In this document: positions 1 through 7,836 of the stretch, piece by piece
Numbering within the stretch: the first letter of the stretch is position 1
How the letters are laid out: each line of letters starts with the position of its first letter
DNA from: an uncultured Ruminococcus sp.
GTDB taxonomy: Bacteria > Bacillota > Clostridia > Oscillospirales > Ruminococcaceae
Reading direction: 5' to 3'
Assembly (NCBI GenBank): GCA_947169885.1
Contig: CAMVRM010000006.1
Location: forward strand, 1 to 64,000
Length of the DNA stretch: 64,000 bases
Notes under the pieces: generated by a model
The model's input: only the letters and a program-made list of their open reading frames with translations
What the model was told of the DNA's origin: nothing
Database searches by the model: none
Made by a program: the position numbers and the translations under genes

Positions 1-433
1 CCTGCCATGCGACATCGTACCCCAACTCATCCAGCGTAGAGAGGATGGTCGCAAACGTCCTGCCGCCGTCATGCGATAGCAGTCCGGGAACATTTTCAAG
101 AAGCAGATACTTAGGTCTTTTAACGGCGGCAATCCTTGCAATTTCAAAGAATAACGTTCCCCGGACATCGTCAAATCCTCGCCGTTTTCCAGCGATTGAA
201 AAGCTCTGACAAGGGAATCCTCCGCAAATAAGCTCGAAATCAGGCATGGTCTCTGGGTCGATCTTTCTTGCGTCATCGTAATACACCTCCTGTGATGTGT
301 CGTACAAGGCTTCATAAGCCCGTTTTGCGTACTTGTCACACTCGCAGTAACCGACACACTCGAAACCGCCCGCCCGTTCAAGGCCTGAGCGGAAACCGCC
401 GATACCTGCGAATATATCGAAAAATCTTATCAA
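1..433 (-). CDS. DNA (cytosine-5-)methyltransferase, 3' part off window
   Basis: This is the N-terminal 144 codons of a C5 cytosine methyltransferase; the rest lies beyond base 1. Visible are motif I (FDIFAGIGGFR), the catalytic motif IV (GGFPCQSFS) and motif VI (LLENVPG), in the order expected for an enzyme that transfers a methyl group from SAM to C5 of cytosine. No ATG precedes motif I. A TTG at 431-433 sits 9 nt after a strong AAGGAGG, so I take that as the start. It lies downstream of the 571-1092 operon, separated by a terminator, and may be an orphan epigenetic or anti-restriction gene of the left-hand element. Whether it carries the C-terminal tail seen on its neighbours cannot be seen here. 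Confidence 0.9.
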   Translation of the reverse strand, partial: MIRFFDIFAGIGGFRSGLERAGGFECVGYCECDKYAKRAYEALYDTSQEVYYDDARKIDPETMPDFELICGGFPCQSFSIAGKRRGFDDVRGTLFFEIARIAAVKRPKYLLLENVPGLLSHDGGRTFATILSTLDELGYDVAWQ

Positions 434-515
434 GAACTTTGTCCTCCTTTATTATTCCGAAGATTTTTCTATGAGAAAACTTGTTCATTTTCAGTCACTT
501 CCTTCCTATTAATAT

Positions 516-552
516 GTAAAAAGCCGCAGCAGTTTTTTTTGCTGCTGCGGCT
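516..552 (-). terminator. Rho-independent terminator of the 571-4496 operon
   Basis: An 11-bp inverted repeat (AGCCGCAGCAG at 522-532, CTGCTGCGGCT at 542-552) has an A-rich loop and, read on the minus strand, is followed by five T. It closes the minus-strand accessory operon and separates it from the methyltransferase at 1-433. Confidence 0.85.
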
Positions 553-570
553 GAGAAGTATTATGCTATT

Positions 571-1092
571 TTACATGGACATATCCTGCTGTTCAATTTC
601 GTCCTGCTCCTCATCGGGAACAGCGGTCGTGATGTCAAGTGTATTCTGAAACGGTATCCCGATGTCATGCACCGCCGCATTTTCAACACCCGGAAAAGAC
701 CTGATCATTTCACTTATCGTGTCTATCAGCTCTCGGCGGAAGTCTTTTTCTTCGAGCAGCTCGTCGATATTGAAGCTGGTCTCGCCCTCTGCCACCCTGA
801 GTGCAATCTCCGTTGCTGCATTGAACAGCTTTGTATGCAGCCTTTTTTCGGCTGAGATCTCTGTCTCTTGCTCTGAAAGAAGCGTGTGAAAGCCGTCCTT
901 GCCGGGAGTGAGCGAGCGAAAACTTCCGTTGTCCCAATACATCATGATCTGACTGGTGTTATTGTCGATTCCTAACACCGTACCCTGACAGCCGGCTTTT
1001 ACTGTACCGGTTTCCTGCGAAATATCACAGCATATCCTTGTGCCTGCCGGATATTTCTTTTGAAGCATATTCAAGACATTCTTATCGACCAT
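571..1092 (-). CDS. DUF4314-like accessory protein with acidic tail
   Basis: A 173-residue protein. Residues about 13-70 (YPAGTRICC, GTVKAG, GTVLGID, YWDNGS, LTPGKDGF) match the pattern I know for DUF4314, a small beta-rich domain common in Firmicutes conjugative elements and of unknown biochemical role. The middle is helical and unrecognised. The C-terminus is acidic and ends EIEQQDMSM, resembling the tails of the five larger proteins upstream of it. It is the last gene of the amidoligase operon and lies 4 nt after 1097-1609. The family assignment is from memory of motifs only. Confidence 0.7.
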   Translation of the reverse strand: MVDKNVLNMLQKKYPAGTRICCDISQETGTVKAGCQGTVLGIDNNTSQIMMYWDNGSFRSLTPGKDGFHTLLSEQETEISAEKRLHTKLFNAATEIALRVAEGETSFNIDELLEEKDFRRELIDTISEMIRSFPGVENAAVHDIGIPFQNTLDITTAVPDEEQDEIEQQDMSM

Positions 1093-1096
1093 TGAA

Positions 1097-1609
1097 TCAC
1101 CCCATGTTCATTGTCATTTCTTCAAGTTCGTCATAATCATCGCCGAACTCGGTTTCAGCGTCATATTCCTCATCTTCTGATTCTGTATCTTCGGGTTCAT
1201 CATCTTCCTCGAAATCATTCGCATACTCAGTTTCCTCAGACATTTCCTCGTCATCGGTTTCATTAATGTCCTCAGATTCCTCCTGAGTTTCCTCCGCAAT
1301 CGCTTGCTGATCTCTGTCCAACTCCGCCTTGATAAGTCCTATCACAAAATCCTTCTGTGTCAAATGGTGACGATTCAAATAGTCTTTTATCTGCTGAAAA
1401 AGTTCCTCCGGCACCTGAAAAGCCATCGTCCTTGTGTTATTCATACCCTGTCCCTCCTGAATCTTTGGATGAAGCTCATTGTCGATAGCCTGTTCCACAA
1501 AATCAGCCATTGTCATTCCGTGAGCTTCAATATATTCACGCACCTGCGCATGAAGCTCCGCATCGACTTTCACGGTTATGCCTTTCTTTTCATTCGGCAT
1601 TTGCTCCAC
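1097..1609 (-). CDS. Duplicated ribbon-helix-helix-like protein, very acidic C-terminus
   Basis: A 170-residue protein with two related segments: residues about 10-48 (GITVKVDAELHAQV then MTMADFVEQAI) and about 58-95 (TMAFQVPEELFQQI then LTQKDFVIGLI). Both look like a beta-strand followed by two helices, the ribbon-helix-helix or Arc/CopG style of DNA-binding domain. From about residue 100 the chain is almost entirely Glu/Asp and ends DELEEMTMNMG. It overlaps the 46-aa gene at 1590-1730 by 20 bp. A regulator or partition-like role is possible; nothing shows the target. Confidence 0.65.
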   Translation of the reverse strand: MEQMPNEKKGITVKVDAELHAQVREYIEAHGMTMADFVEQAIDNELHPKIQEGQGMNNTRTMAFQVPEELFQQIKDYLNRHHLTQKDFVIGLIKAELDRDQQAIAEETQEESEDINETDDEEMSEETEYANDFEEDDEPEDTESEDEEYDAETEFGDDYDELEEMTMNMG

Positions 1610-1730
1610 CCCTCTCTAAAAAATTTCTTAAAGCTGTCTCAATAAATTCGTCAGCCGAAATGCCACGCTTTGCCGCCTCTGCCTTGATGATGTCAACATA
1701 CTGCGGAGGTATCTCAATTTCTGTTTTCAT
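1590..1730 (-). CDS. 46-aa ribbon-helix-helix-like mini protein
   Basis: A short gene read as ATG at 1730 to TGA at 1590. The product begins MKTEIEIPPQYVDIIKAEA and continues with GISADEFIETALRNFLERG, a strand plus two helices like one half of the 1097-1609 protein. The start overlaps the stop of 1727-2566 as ATGA, and a GGAGG lies just upstream, so translational coupling is likely. It may be a homodimeric DNA-binding partner of the duplicated protein. It is the only one of the operon's small products without the Met-rich acidic tail. Confidence 0.6.
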   Translation of the reverse strand: MKTEIEIPPQYVDIIKAEAAKRGISADEFIETALRNFLERGGANAE

Positions 1731-2566
1731 GTCATTCCTCCCATTCCCATATCCTCGCCCTGTGACAGGCTATTCAAATACTCTCTTTCGGGTAGAAGTC
1801 GCCAGTCATCGCCGTAATTCCAAAAGCTGACATTGACCTCGCCCATATCGGTTTTCAGATATTTCTGTTCTAAGCTCTCTCCCCAGCCGTCACTCAGCTG
1901 ACCGGAACAGAAGCGTATGAATTTTGTGATAGTTTCATCTGATAGCTCACCGACCACCTTTGCGGTAATGACCCCTGTCAGCTCGCCCTCAATGACATCA
2001 ACAGAGCAGTGAGCCGAAAATATCTTGTTCTCCAGCTCATCATTCTCTCCGTTGGGGTGATACCAGTGCATCAGCCCACGTTCCTGTTCTTCTGGCAAGT
2101 CATTTTCACGAATCCCCATGTTGATGACATCTGCATACTTTGCCATCTCCGCATTGTCAGCAATGCAGCACTCACGGGGATAATCGTCCACATGAAGATA
2201 AATCTCTAAAGGACAGCAAAACCGCATTTCGTGAGCATGGGTCTTGGCGAACTGTTCCCAGATCAGCTTTGCCTGCGGAACATATTGTGCATAGCGGAAA
2301 TAGTCAAATCCCTCACTTTCGACCAACAGACCGTCGCCATTTTCCTTGTCATATATCAGCAAACAGTGATATTCGCCGTCCTCGCTGAACATACTGTCAA
2401 GGTTCTCCGAGATTTCCTTGTAATCCTGCATCGGACAGGATTTCATCTGACGAAAACGATAATTGCTGACGGGGATTGCCTTTTCGACAATGCAAGTCTC
2501 GGTGTTGAATGTCTCCGCCTTGCGTTCAAGGTACGGAATATTGATTGTCAACTTTTCCTCATTCAT
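1727..2566 (-). CDS. Unknown 279-aa protein of mobile-element operon
   Basis: I do not recognise this family. The protein is soluble by eye, with no signal peptide or membrane segment, acidic overall, and rich in aromatic residues (WYHPNGEND, FWNYGDDWR). Its C-terminus reads SLSQGEDMGMGGMT, an acidic then Met/Gly-rich tail similar to its neighbours. Its ATG overlaps the stop of 2563-2847 and its own stop overlaps the next ATG, so it sits inside a tightly coupled operon. Confidence 0.55.
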   Translation of the reverse strand: MNEEKLTINIPYLERKAETFNTETCIVEKAIPVSNYRFRQMKSCPMQDYKEISENLDSMFSEDGEYHCLLIYDKENGDGLLVESEGFDYFRYAQYVPQAKLIWEQFAKTHAHEMRFCCPLEIYLHVDDYPRECCIADNAEMAKYADVINMGIRENDLPEEQERGLMHWYHPNGENDELENKIFSAHCSVDVIEGELTGVITAKVVGELSDETITKFIRFCSGQLSDGWGESLEQKYLKTDMGEVNVSFWNYGDDWRLLPEREYLNSLSQGEDMGMGGMT

Positions 2567-2841
2567 ATCTGACCTCCCATTGTAAAATCCGGCTGTTCAA
2601 GCCTGAACGCCTTATCCTCGCATGAGACTACGTCCTTTGCGAACTGCTCAGCTTCTTCCATATCCTCGGCGAGTATTTCGTAACCCACCGCCGCCGTGAA
2701 CTCGTCAAACTTTTCCGTCCTCGTTTCATCGGTAAACACCGAAAAAGAAAACCCCCGACAGATCACCTCATTACCGCTGCTGTCGTTTCGGACAATGTGA
2801 TCGTCGGGGGTTATGTCAATATAAAATCCCTTGTACTTCAT
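2563..2841 (-). CDS. Unknown 92-aa protein
   Basis: A small protein starting MKYKGFYIDITPDD. An AGGAGG lies 5 nt before the ATG at 2841, which favours this start over a GTG two codons upstream. It has a probable beta-rich N-terminus and a helix (MEEAEQFAKDVV). The C-terminus is EQPDFTMGGQI, again an acidic/hydrophobic tail with Met. It overlaps the following gene as ATGA. Function unknown. Confidence 0.55.
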   Translation of the reverse strand: MKYKGFYIDITPDDHIVRNDSSGNEVICRGFSFSVFTDETRTEKFDEFTAAVGYEILAEDMEEAEQFAKDVVSCEDKAFRLEQPDFTMGGQI

Positions 2842-2850
2842 ATGCACCTC

Positions 2851-3393
2851 CTATAATTTGAAACTCATCTGAATGTCATCGTCAAGGTCAAAGTCCTCAT
2901 CATCGTCAAACGACTCATCAAACTTGCTATTCATATCAGATGCGAAATCATAAGCCCTCGCCGCCGCTTCGAGCAAATATGATGTATCCATACCGTTCGC
3001 CTTGTAGCCGTCCCAAATCGTCTGCAAGTAACCGTCAGAAGGCGGCGAAATCTGTCCTCGGTTCATGAGATAGACCATACCTTTAGCTGTTCCGTTTTCC
3101 GTTTCGACCTCAATCTCTTGCTGACGGTAAAGGTGAGGAAAACCCTCATATCTGTTGAGTGCAGGAATATCCCTCGGGTCAAGCTCCCACAGCAGCACAG
3201 GCACTTCGGTATCGGGTTTTGGCACAATTGTAGCCACGCCCCTGAACTCCAGCTCCCAGCCTTTGACCATTGCTGTGCCGACTATCCTTGAGTGCGGACA
3301 GCGGAAAGCCATCTGCGTGAGGTTGATGTTCGAGCCGTAAGCCACATAAAGCATAGGTTTAGTCGGCAAGCTGTAATCGCTCTTTTTCTTCAC
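2851..3393 (-). CDS. Gamma-glutamylcyclotransferase-like (GGCT/AIG2 fold) protein
   Basis: A 180-residue protein. Residues 14-22 (MLYVAYGSN) give the YGSN substrate loop of the GGCT/AIG2 family, and E83 in NRYEGFP is in the place of the catalytic glutamate. Family members cleave gamma-glutamyl amide bonds by cyclising the glutamate to 5-oxoproline. The start is a GTG at 3393 preceded by AGGAGGG. The last 35 residues are an added acidic tail ending DDDIQMSFKL. Placed directly after an amidoligase gene, it may remove or trim the amide-linked product the ligase makes; association of these two families has been noted in comparative genomics. The natural substrate is unknown. Confidence 0.8.
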   Translation of the reverse strand: MKKKSDYSLPTKPMLYVAYGSNINLTQMAFRCPHSRIVGTAMVKGWELEFRGVATIVPKPDTEVPVLLWELDPRDIPALNRYEGFPHLYRQQEIEVETENGTAKGMVYLMNRGQISPPSDGYLQTIWDGYKANGMDTSYLLEAAARAYDFASDMNSKFDESFDDDEDFDLDDDIQMSFKL

Positions 3394-3404
3394 AAAATCC
3401 CTCC

Positions 3405-4496
3405 TTACATATTCATTGTGACCGTGTTTTCTTCTTCCTCAAAACTGCCCGACAAATCGCTCACAGCGGCGGTCTGTTCCTCGTCGGGTGTTTCCACGAC
3501 TTCTTCCGTATCGCCCGACACGGCGCTCACACGCTCGTTACGGGCGGCTTCACGCTCGGCTTTTAGCCGTTCACGCTGTGCGAGGGCATCTTCCGGGTGC
3601 CGCCATGCGATATTGCCCGACAAATGCTTGAGAAGATGGGTACGGTAGTTCTTGTACTCGTCACCGATGAACCCGAGATTCAGCAAAAAAACACGAAAGC
3701 TGTACCGCATATTGTCCGAATGCGATACAGCCGGTGAGCAATATTTCTTTGTGACCGCCGCATTTGAAATAGCGAGGGCGAGAAGTATCTGAGCCTTGAC
3801 CTCGCCTGCGTGAAGCGAAGCATTACACGCTCTGATTTCGTAATGCCCCTGCTGAAAAAAGCTATGCAAATTCAAGGCATGGTAACGAGTTGGGTTGTAA
3901 TGTGCATTCGGACTGCTGGTCGTTTCGGAGTACCACAGCTTCTTGATGCCGTCCATAGTTCTCGGCTTGCGGCGGTTTAGTTCTTCAACAAATTCACGAT
4001 TTATCTTCCGACAGTAGTTCGACCGTGCGGACGACACCTGAAGTGCATCCCACAAGAAATCCTCTTTGCTCGACCACAGGTTTACAAGATTTCTGATCTG
4101 CTGTGGAGTGTAATCTGCTGCATCAATGTGAATATGCGTTCCGCAGTCGTAATCGGGACCTGTTATCGCACCCTCTTTCCGTAAAGCTCGGATGACCTCC
4201 TGAAGCAGATCAAGGTCTTCAAATTCGAGGATAGGGGAGTTCAGCTCCACCTTGTAATAATCCGAAGCAGACTCGCCGGTTTTCTTCCGAGCATAAATGC
4301 TGCTGTCGAAAACAATCTGCCACTTCCGACCTTTGTCATCACCGACCGTGTACTTGTCATAGCTGCCGCCGACATGGTCGATTGAACCTCTCAACACCTT
4401 TTGGATAGCCTTTGCCGCTGAGCATCTCGTTATGCCGGTCATCTCGATCTCAACACCGAAACGTCTGGTTTTGATGCCGTCAAAGTTTCCTGACAT
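3405..4496 (-). CDS. Amidoligase family (glutamine-synthetase-like COOH-NH2 ligase)
   Basis: A 363-residue protein with the motif series of the Amidoligase_2 family: RFGVEIEMT (E16, E18), WQIVFDSS (D64), VELNSPIL (E84), GTHIHIDA (H121, H123) and HYEIRACNAS. These correspond to the metal/ATP-binding and catalytic positions of GS-like ligases that join a carboxylate to an amine. The C-terminal 70 residues are acidic and end EEEENTVTMNM, shared in style with its operon neighbours. It is the first gene of the operon, with GGAGGTG upstream of the ATG and a terminator-like leader hairpin. The substrate is not evident; peptide or protein tagging is a family-based hypothesis. Confidence 0.85.
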   Translation of the reverse strand: MSGNFDGIKTRRFGVEIEMTGITRCSAAKAIQKVLRGSIDHVGGSYDKYTVGDDKGRKWQIVFDSSIYARKKTGESASDYYKVELNSPILEFEDLDLLQEVIRALRKEGAITGPDYDCGTHIHIDAADYTPQQIRNLVNLWSSKEDFLWDALQVSSARSNYCRKINREFVEELNRRKPRTMDGIKKLWYSETTSSPNAHYNPTRYHALNLHSFFQQGHYEIRACNASLHAGEVKAQILLALAISNAAVTKKYCSPAVSHSDNMRYSFRVFLLNLGFIGDEYKNYRTHLLKHLSGNIAWRHPEDALAQRERLKAEREAARNERVSAVSGDTEEVVETPDEEQTAAVSDLSGSFEEEENTVTMNM

Positions 4497-4533
4497 TCTT
4501 TCACCTCCGATCCTTGATATGTATCAACAAAAA

Positions 4534-4585
4534 AAGCCCGTATCTGGTGTTCTCACGATTAGTGAAAAGCAACAAATACGGGCTT
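4534..4585 (-). terminator. Leader terminator or attenuator before the amidoligase operon
   Basis: AAGCCCGTATCTG (4534-4546) pairs with CAAATACGGGCTT (4573-4585), and on the minus strand seven T follow. It lies between a possible minus-strand -10 (TATAAT near 4609-4614) and the amidoligase RBS. Either it ends an upstream transcript or it makes operon expression depend on read-through. Confidence 0.7.
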
Positions 4586-4808
4586 GAAAGTTTGTGTACT
4601 ATTATAAAGGTACAATCGGCTCGGAATCTGTACGAATATCAACTGTTGAGGGCGAAATATCTCCCTGTGAGGGTTCAACTCCTACCTGACGGATAAAACG
4701 GGCAAAATTCATCTTCGGTTTTGATAAGAAAATTTCGAGCCTTAAAAAACAAAAAAGCACGCAAAAACGTGCTTTTAAAGGGTTAACATCTTTTTTGTTA
4801 ACCATACT
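4586..4808. other. Gene-free segment with two terminator-like hairpins next to the att repeat
   Basis: No convincing gene. Two hairpins lie close to the att copy: AAAAGCACG/CGTGCTTTT (4753-4776), with T-runs on both sides, and GGTTAACA/TGTTAACC (4781-4803). Read on the minus strand from the att site they would end a transcript leaving a tRNA-Leu gene, so this may be the sequence that followed the tRNA before the 4832-25399 island entered, or the right end of the left-hand element. A T-arm-like stretch at about 4668-4694 resembles the 3' part of a tRNA but has no matching acceptor strand. Confidence 0.5.
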
Positions 4809-4831
4809 TGGTGCGGCAAATGGGACTTGAA
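4809..4831 (-). repeat. att direct repeat (23 bp copy of tRNA-Leu 3' end)
   Basis: Bases 4809-4831 (TGGTGCGGCAAATG... to CTTGAA) are identical to 25400-25422, the CCA end, acceptor strand and part of the T-arm of tRNA-Leu. Such duplication of a tRNA 3' end is the classic footprint of tyrosine-integrase insertion and marks the left boundary of the 4832-25399 island. Confidence 0.9.
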
Positions 4832-4949
4832 ATGAAATTTTTGGTTATCGAAATATCAAGCAAGTTGCTCTAATGCCCAATTTTACTGCGTTTTCTATGT
4901 TGTAACTTTCAGGATCATTGATACAATATTATAAGTTTTCATATCGTTG

Positions 4950-4978
4950 ATGGACAAATAATGGACAACGATGGACAA
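4950..4978 (+). repeat. Three ATGGACAA direct repeats, putative integrase arm sites
   Basis: ATGGACAA occurs at 4950-4957, 4961-4968 and 4971-4978. The same octamer recurs near the other end of the island at 25323-25330 and 25334-25341, with ATGGACAG at 25291-25298. Clustered short direct repeats inside both ends of an island are how arm-type sites of tyrosine integrases look. Confidence 0.65.
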
Positions 4979-5082
4979 GACCTTTGGCATATCTACAATA
5001 TTTTAAAGGATAAAAGTAAATTATAACACTTAAGTTGAAAATAAATCGAGCCAATTAATTATTTTCAAACATATTCAAACTA

Positions 5083-7701
5083 TTATATGTTTCTGATATA
5101 TACAAGATCGGCTTTCCATTTTTCTATTGCATTTGCAAATTTATTTTCTCCATTTTTTTGAGATAACCGCATATTAACAAGAAATGAAATGTGGTCAATA
5201 ACACGTTGTTTTCCATAATCGTTTACCGCATTATCTAAAATAATATGTCGTTCAAAATCAGATAAACTTGTGGAATAACCCATTTCTCCAAGAAATGATT
5301 TATCGTTCCATACGTTGTTATTAGTAGTGTTTTCATCTTCATCATTTTGTATCAAGGGCTCATTTATAATATCACAATCATATTTTTTACGAATCTTTAT
5401 ACTTCCATATAATGTATCATTTATATATATATCAGCAGTTAGATTTGGCAAAGATGAAGCAGTTAATTTAGATTGATACCCTTGACTTCCATACAAGAAC
5501 GCGGAAACATTAAATCCTGGTCTAAGTGGAGATGATGAAGAAATTGGCATAGATGTTGCTTCACACCAAACCTCTTTTTTCTTTTCATTATAGAATATGG
5601 CTTTTACATAAATGCTATCAGTCATTGTTTCTAATTGGTTTTCAATATCCAATCTTATACACGGAACATATAGATCATTATGAAATTCCCAATTCCTTGT
5701 TCGAACTATTGAATAAAAATCCATGTTATTTTTCTTAACATTATCATTAATAAAATCCAAATTATTATTAGTTAATGGAATATCATAAGTGTTACAATTG
5801 AACGATCGATCAATTACAATTGTCCCATAAAAAGAGTCATTTATATAAATTTCAGCAAATATTTCAGGTATATCATCTATTTTACTATTATACCCAACAG
5901 ATGCCTTTAGAAATGCGGATTTACAAAATCCTTGTTTTAAGGGAGTATCATTGCTTGAAATAGGATATTCAATAGCGTAAGACCATAAATTCTTTTCTTT
6001 TAGATTATAAAAAATTGCTTTAACTGTAAGTTTTTTTGCATCTTCGTCTTGTTGGTTAATTATATTAAGGTGAATGGTTGGGGCATATAAATCAGGCGAT
6101 TTTCTCCCTGTGAAAATAGAGTTTGTCCCACCAACATTTTGCCAATACTTTGATTTTACAATTACATAATAGTCTCTATCATCTTTTTTAACATAATTAT
6201 CATTTACAATAATTTTATCATCTAATAATTCTTGACTAATTGTTTCAACCGAGTAAGATCGATTAACGTAAATTATACCATAGCGTTTATCATTAATGAA
6301 TATTTCAGCTACTAACTTGGGTAATTCTTCTTCATCAATTATTCCGGTATATCCTACTGAAGCTTTTATAAATGCAGTTTTGGTAAATCCGTATTTTAAT
6401 GGGGTATCGTATTTATCAACTAAATCTTCTTTAGTTTCAGACCAAATCTCTTTTTGTTCAGAATTATAAAATACAACTTTAATGCGTATATCATCTGCGG
6501 GAAGTTCTTTTTGATTAGTTATGGCAATTTTAAGATATGGTACATATAGTTTATCTGCTTTTCGCCAGCAATTTGTTGTAACGAGTAAGAAATAGTCATT
6601 AACATTTTTACGTGTGAAGAATGTATCTGTATTAAACAATAATTCTTCAGTAATAAGATCATATCTGTTATCATTATATGTTTGATTAATTCTCACTTGA
6701 CCATAAAGCTCATCATTAACAAATATATCAGCATATAGTTTTGGCAAAAATGATTCTTCTATCGATGAAGAATACCCTTGTGACCCTTTTAAAAATGCGG
6801 TTTTCTTATAACCAGGTAATAAAGGTGTAGCAGAAGAAATGATTTCGTTCGAAACTTCGCTCCAAAAAACAGATTCGTTTTCTACATAAAAAACTGCTTT
6901 TACAGTTATTGCGGATTTCGTATCTAATGTCTGATTAATTACGTCGATCCTTAAATATGGAACAAATAATTTATTTGAATACTCCCATTGACTATTGGTT
7001 ACAATAAGTGCAAATTCTCTTTCATCATATTTGAGAAATGAATACTTCCAAATAAAGTTATTGTCTATAAAATTAGAGGTATTGCTGTAATCATATGTTT
7101 TTGAAATTGATATTTCTCCATAATAATTATCATCAACAAAAATATGAGCATTTATATAAGGTAAAGAATCAACATTTAACATACTATGATAACCGATGCT
7201 TGATGAAAGAAATAAGAGTTTGCTGTATCTTGGCTTTAATGGAGAACTGTAACTTATGTAATCATAATCTGTCCCCCATAAATCTTTTTCTATAGTATTA
7301 TAGAAAATAGCTTTAATTCTTATACTCTCAATAGTTTTTCGTGATTTATTTGTAATACGTATCTTAATATGTGGAGTATATAACTGATTGTTTATATCCC
7401 AGTATGCTGACTCAATATCTAATTTAATTCTTTTATCCTGTTTAATTGAATATGGCTCATTTGATATTTTAACAATCCTTGGATACTCTTTATCATTTTC
7501 ATTTTTTTGATCATTAGAATCAGTGGTATTACTTTTGTTCTCAATTGCTTTTCTTAATTCATTAATATCATTATTATTGAGATTTGTTGTATTGAGTAAC
7601 TGTTCATCTGATGTAATCTGAATTATATCAACATCTTCATATCCTGCTCTTATTAAATGATCAATAATTTTATAAGAAATATTCAAGTTGTCAATTTTCA
7701 T
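5083..7701 (-). CDS. 872-aa five-repeat protein with RpoA-CTD-like N-terminus
   Basis: Not recognised as a named family. Residues 1-52 (ISYKIIDHLIRAGYEDVDII through LNNNDINELRKAI) resemble the helix-hairpin-helix fold of the RNA polymerase alpha C-terminal domain. Five repeats of about 140 residues follow (roughly 73-780), each with the core pattern W....LYVPYLKI.I.NQ, KAIFYN....W, TPL.PGF..AFLK.S.GY and LP.L.ADIYIND.YG, probably beta-sandwiches. Residues about 800-872 form a separate helical domain (GYSTSLSDFERHIILDNAV to AIEKWKADL). There is no signal peptide, so it should be cytoplasmic. Its codons are strikingly AT-rich beside neighbouring element genes, suggesting a recently swapped cargo gene. 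A defence role is possible but unproven. Confidence 0.6.
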   Translation of the reverse strand: MKIDNLNISYKIIDHLIRAGYEDVDIIQITSDEQLLNTTNLNNNDINELRKAIENKSNTTDSNDQKNENDKEYPRIVKISNEPYSIKQDKRIKLDIESAYWDINNQLYTPHIKIRITNKSRKTIESIRIKAIFYNTIEKDLWGTDYDYISYSSPLKPRYSKLLFLSSSIGYHSMLNVDSLPYINAHIFVDDNYYGEISISKTYDYSNTSNFIDNNFIWKYSFLKYDEREFALIVTNSQWEYSNKLFVPYLRIDVINQTLDTKSAITVKAVFYVENESVFWSEVSNEIISSATPLLPGYKKTAFLKGSQGYSSSIEESFLPKLYADIFVNDELYGQVRINQTYNDNRYDLITEELLFNTDTFFTRKNVNDYFLLVTTNCWRKADKLYVPYLKIAITNQKELPADDIRIKVVFYNSEQKEIWSETKEDLVDKYDTPLKYGFTKTAFIKASVGYTGIIDEEELPKLVAEIFINDKRYGIIYVNRSYSVETISQELLDDKIIVNDNYVKKDDRDYYVIVKSKYWQNVGGTNSIFTGRKSPDLYAPTIHLNIINQQDEDAKKLTVKAIFYNLKEKNLWSYAIEYPISSNDTPLKQGFCKSAFLKASVGYNSKIDDIPEIFAEIYINDSFYGTIVIDRSFNCNTYDIPLTNNNLDFINDNVKKNNMDFYSIVRTRNWEFHNDLYVPCIRLDIENQLETMTDSIYVKAIFYNEKKKEVWCEATSMPISSSSPLRPGFNVSAFLYGSQGYQSKLTASSLPNLTADIYINDTLYGSIKIRKKYDCDIINEPLIQNDEDENTTNNNVWNDKSFLGEMGYSTSLSDFERHIILDNAVNDYGKQRVIDHISFLVNMRLSQKNGENKFANAIEKWKADLVYIRNI

Positions 7702-7836
7702 GAATTATTCCTCCGTATCAAAAGCAACGCTAAAAAGGACGGTTGTTTACAACGTTGATATATTTTTTATTTTTACTATATATAATTATAGCATAAACGC
7801 GCGTTAATTGCAATAGGTTTATAATAATTTTCCATT

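Noticed and set aside
4753-4803. Two hairpins as an oriT or regulatory operator
   Set aside because: Both have T/A-runs and stand right after a tRNA 3'-end copy, which fits terminators better.
4602-4805. Minus-strand 67-codon frame (MVNKKDVNPLKARF...)
   Set aside because: It runs through two terminator hairpins and a tRNA-like T-arm and has no RBS; it is a chance frame.
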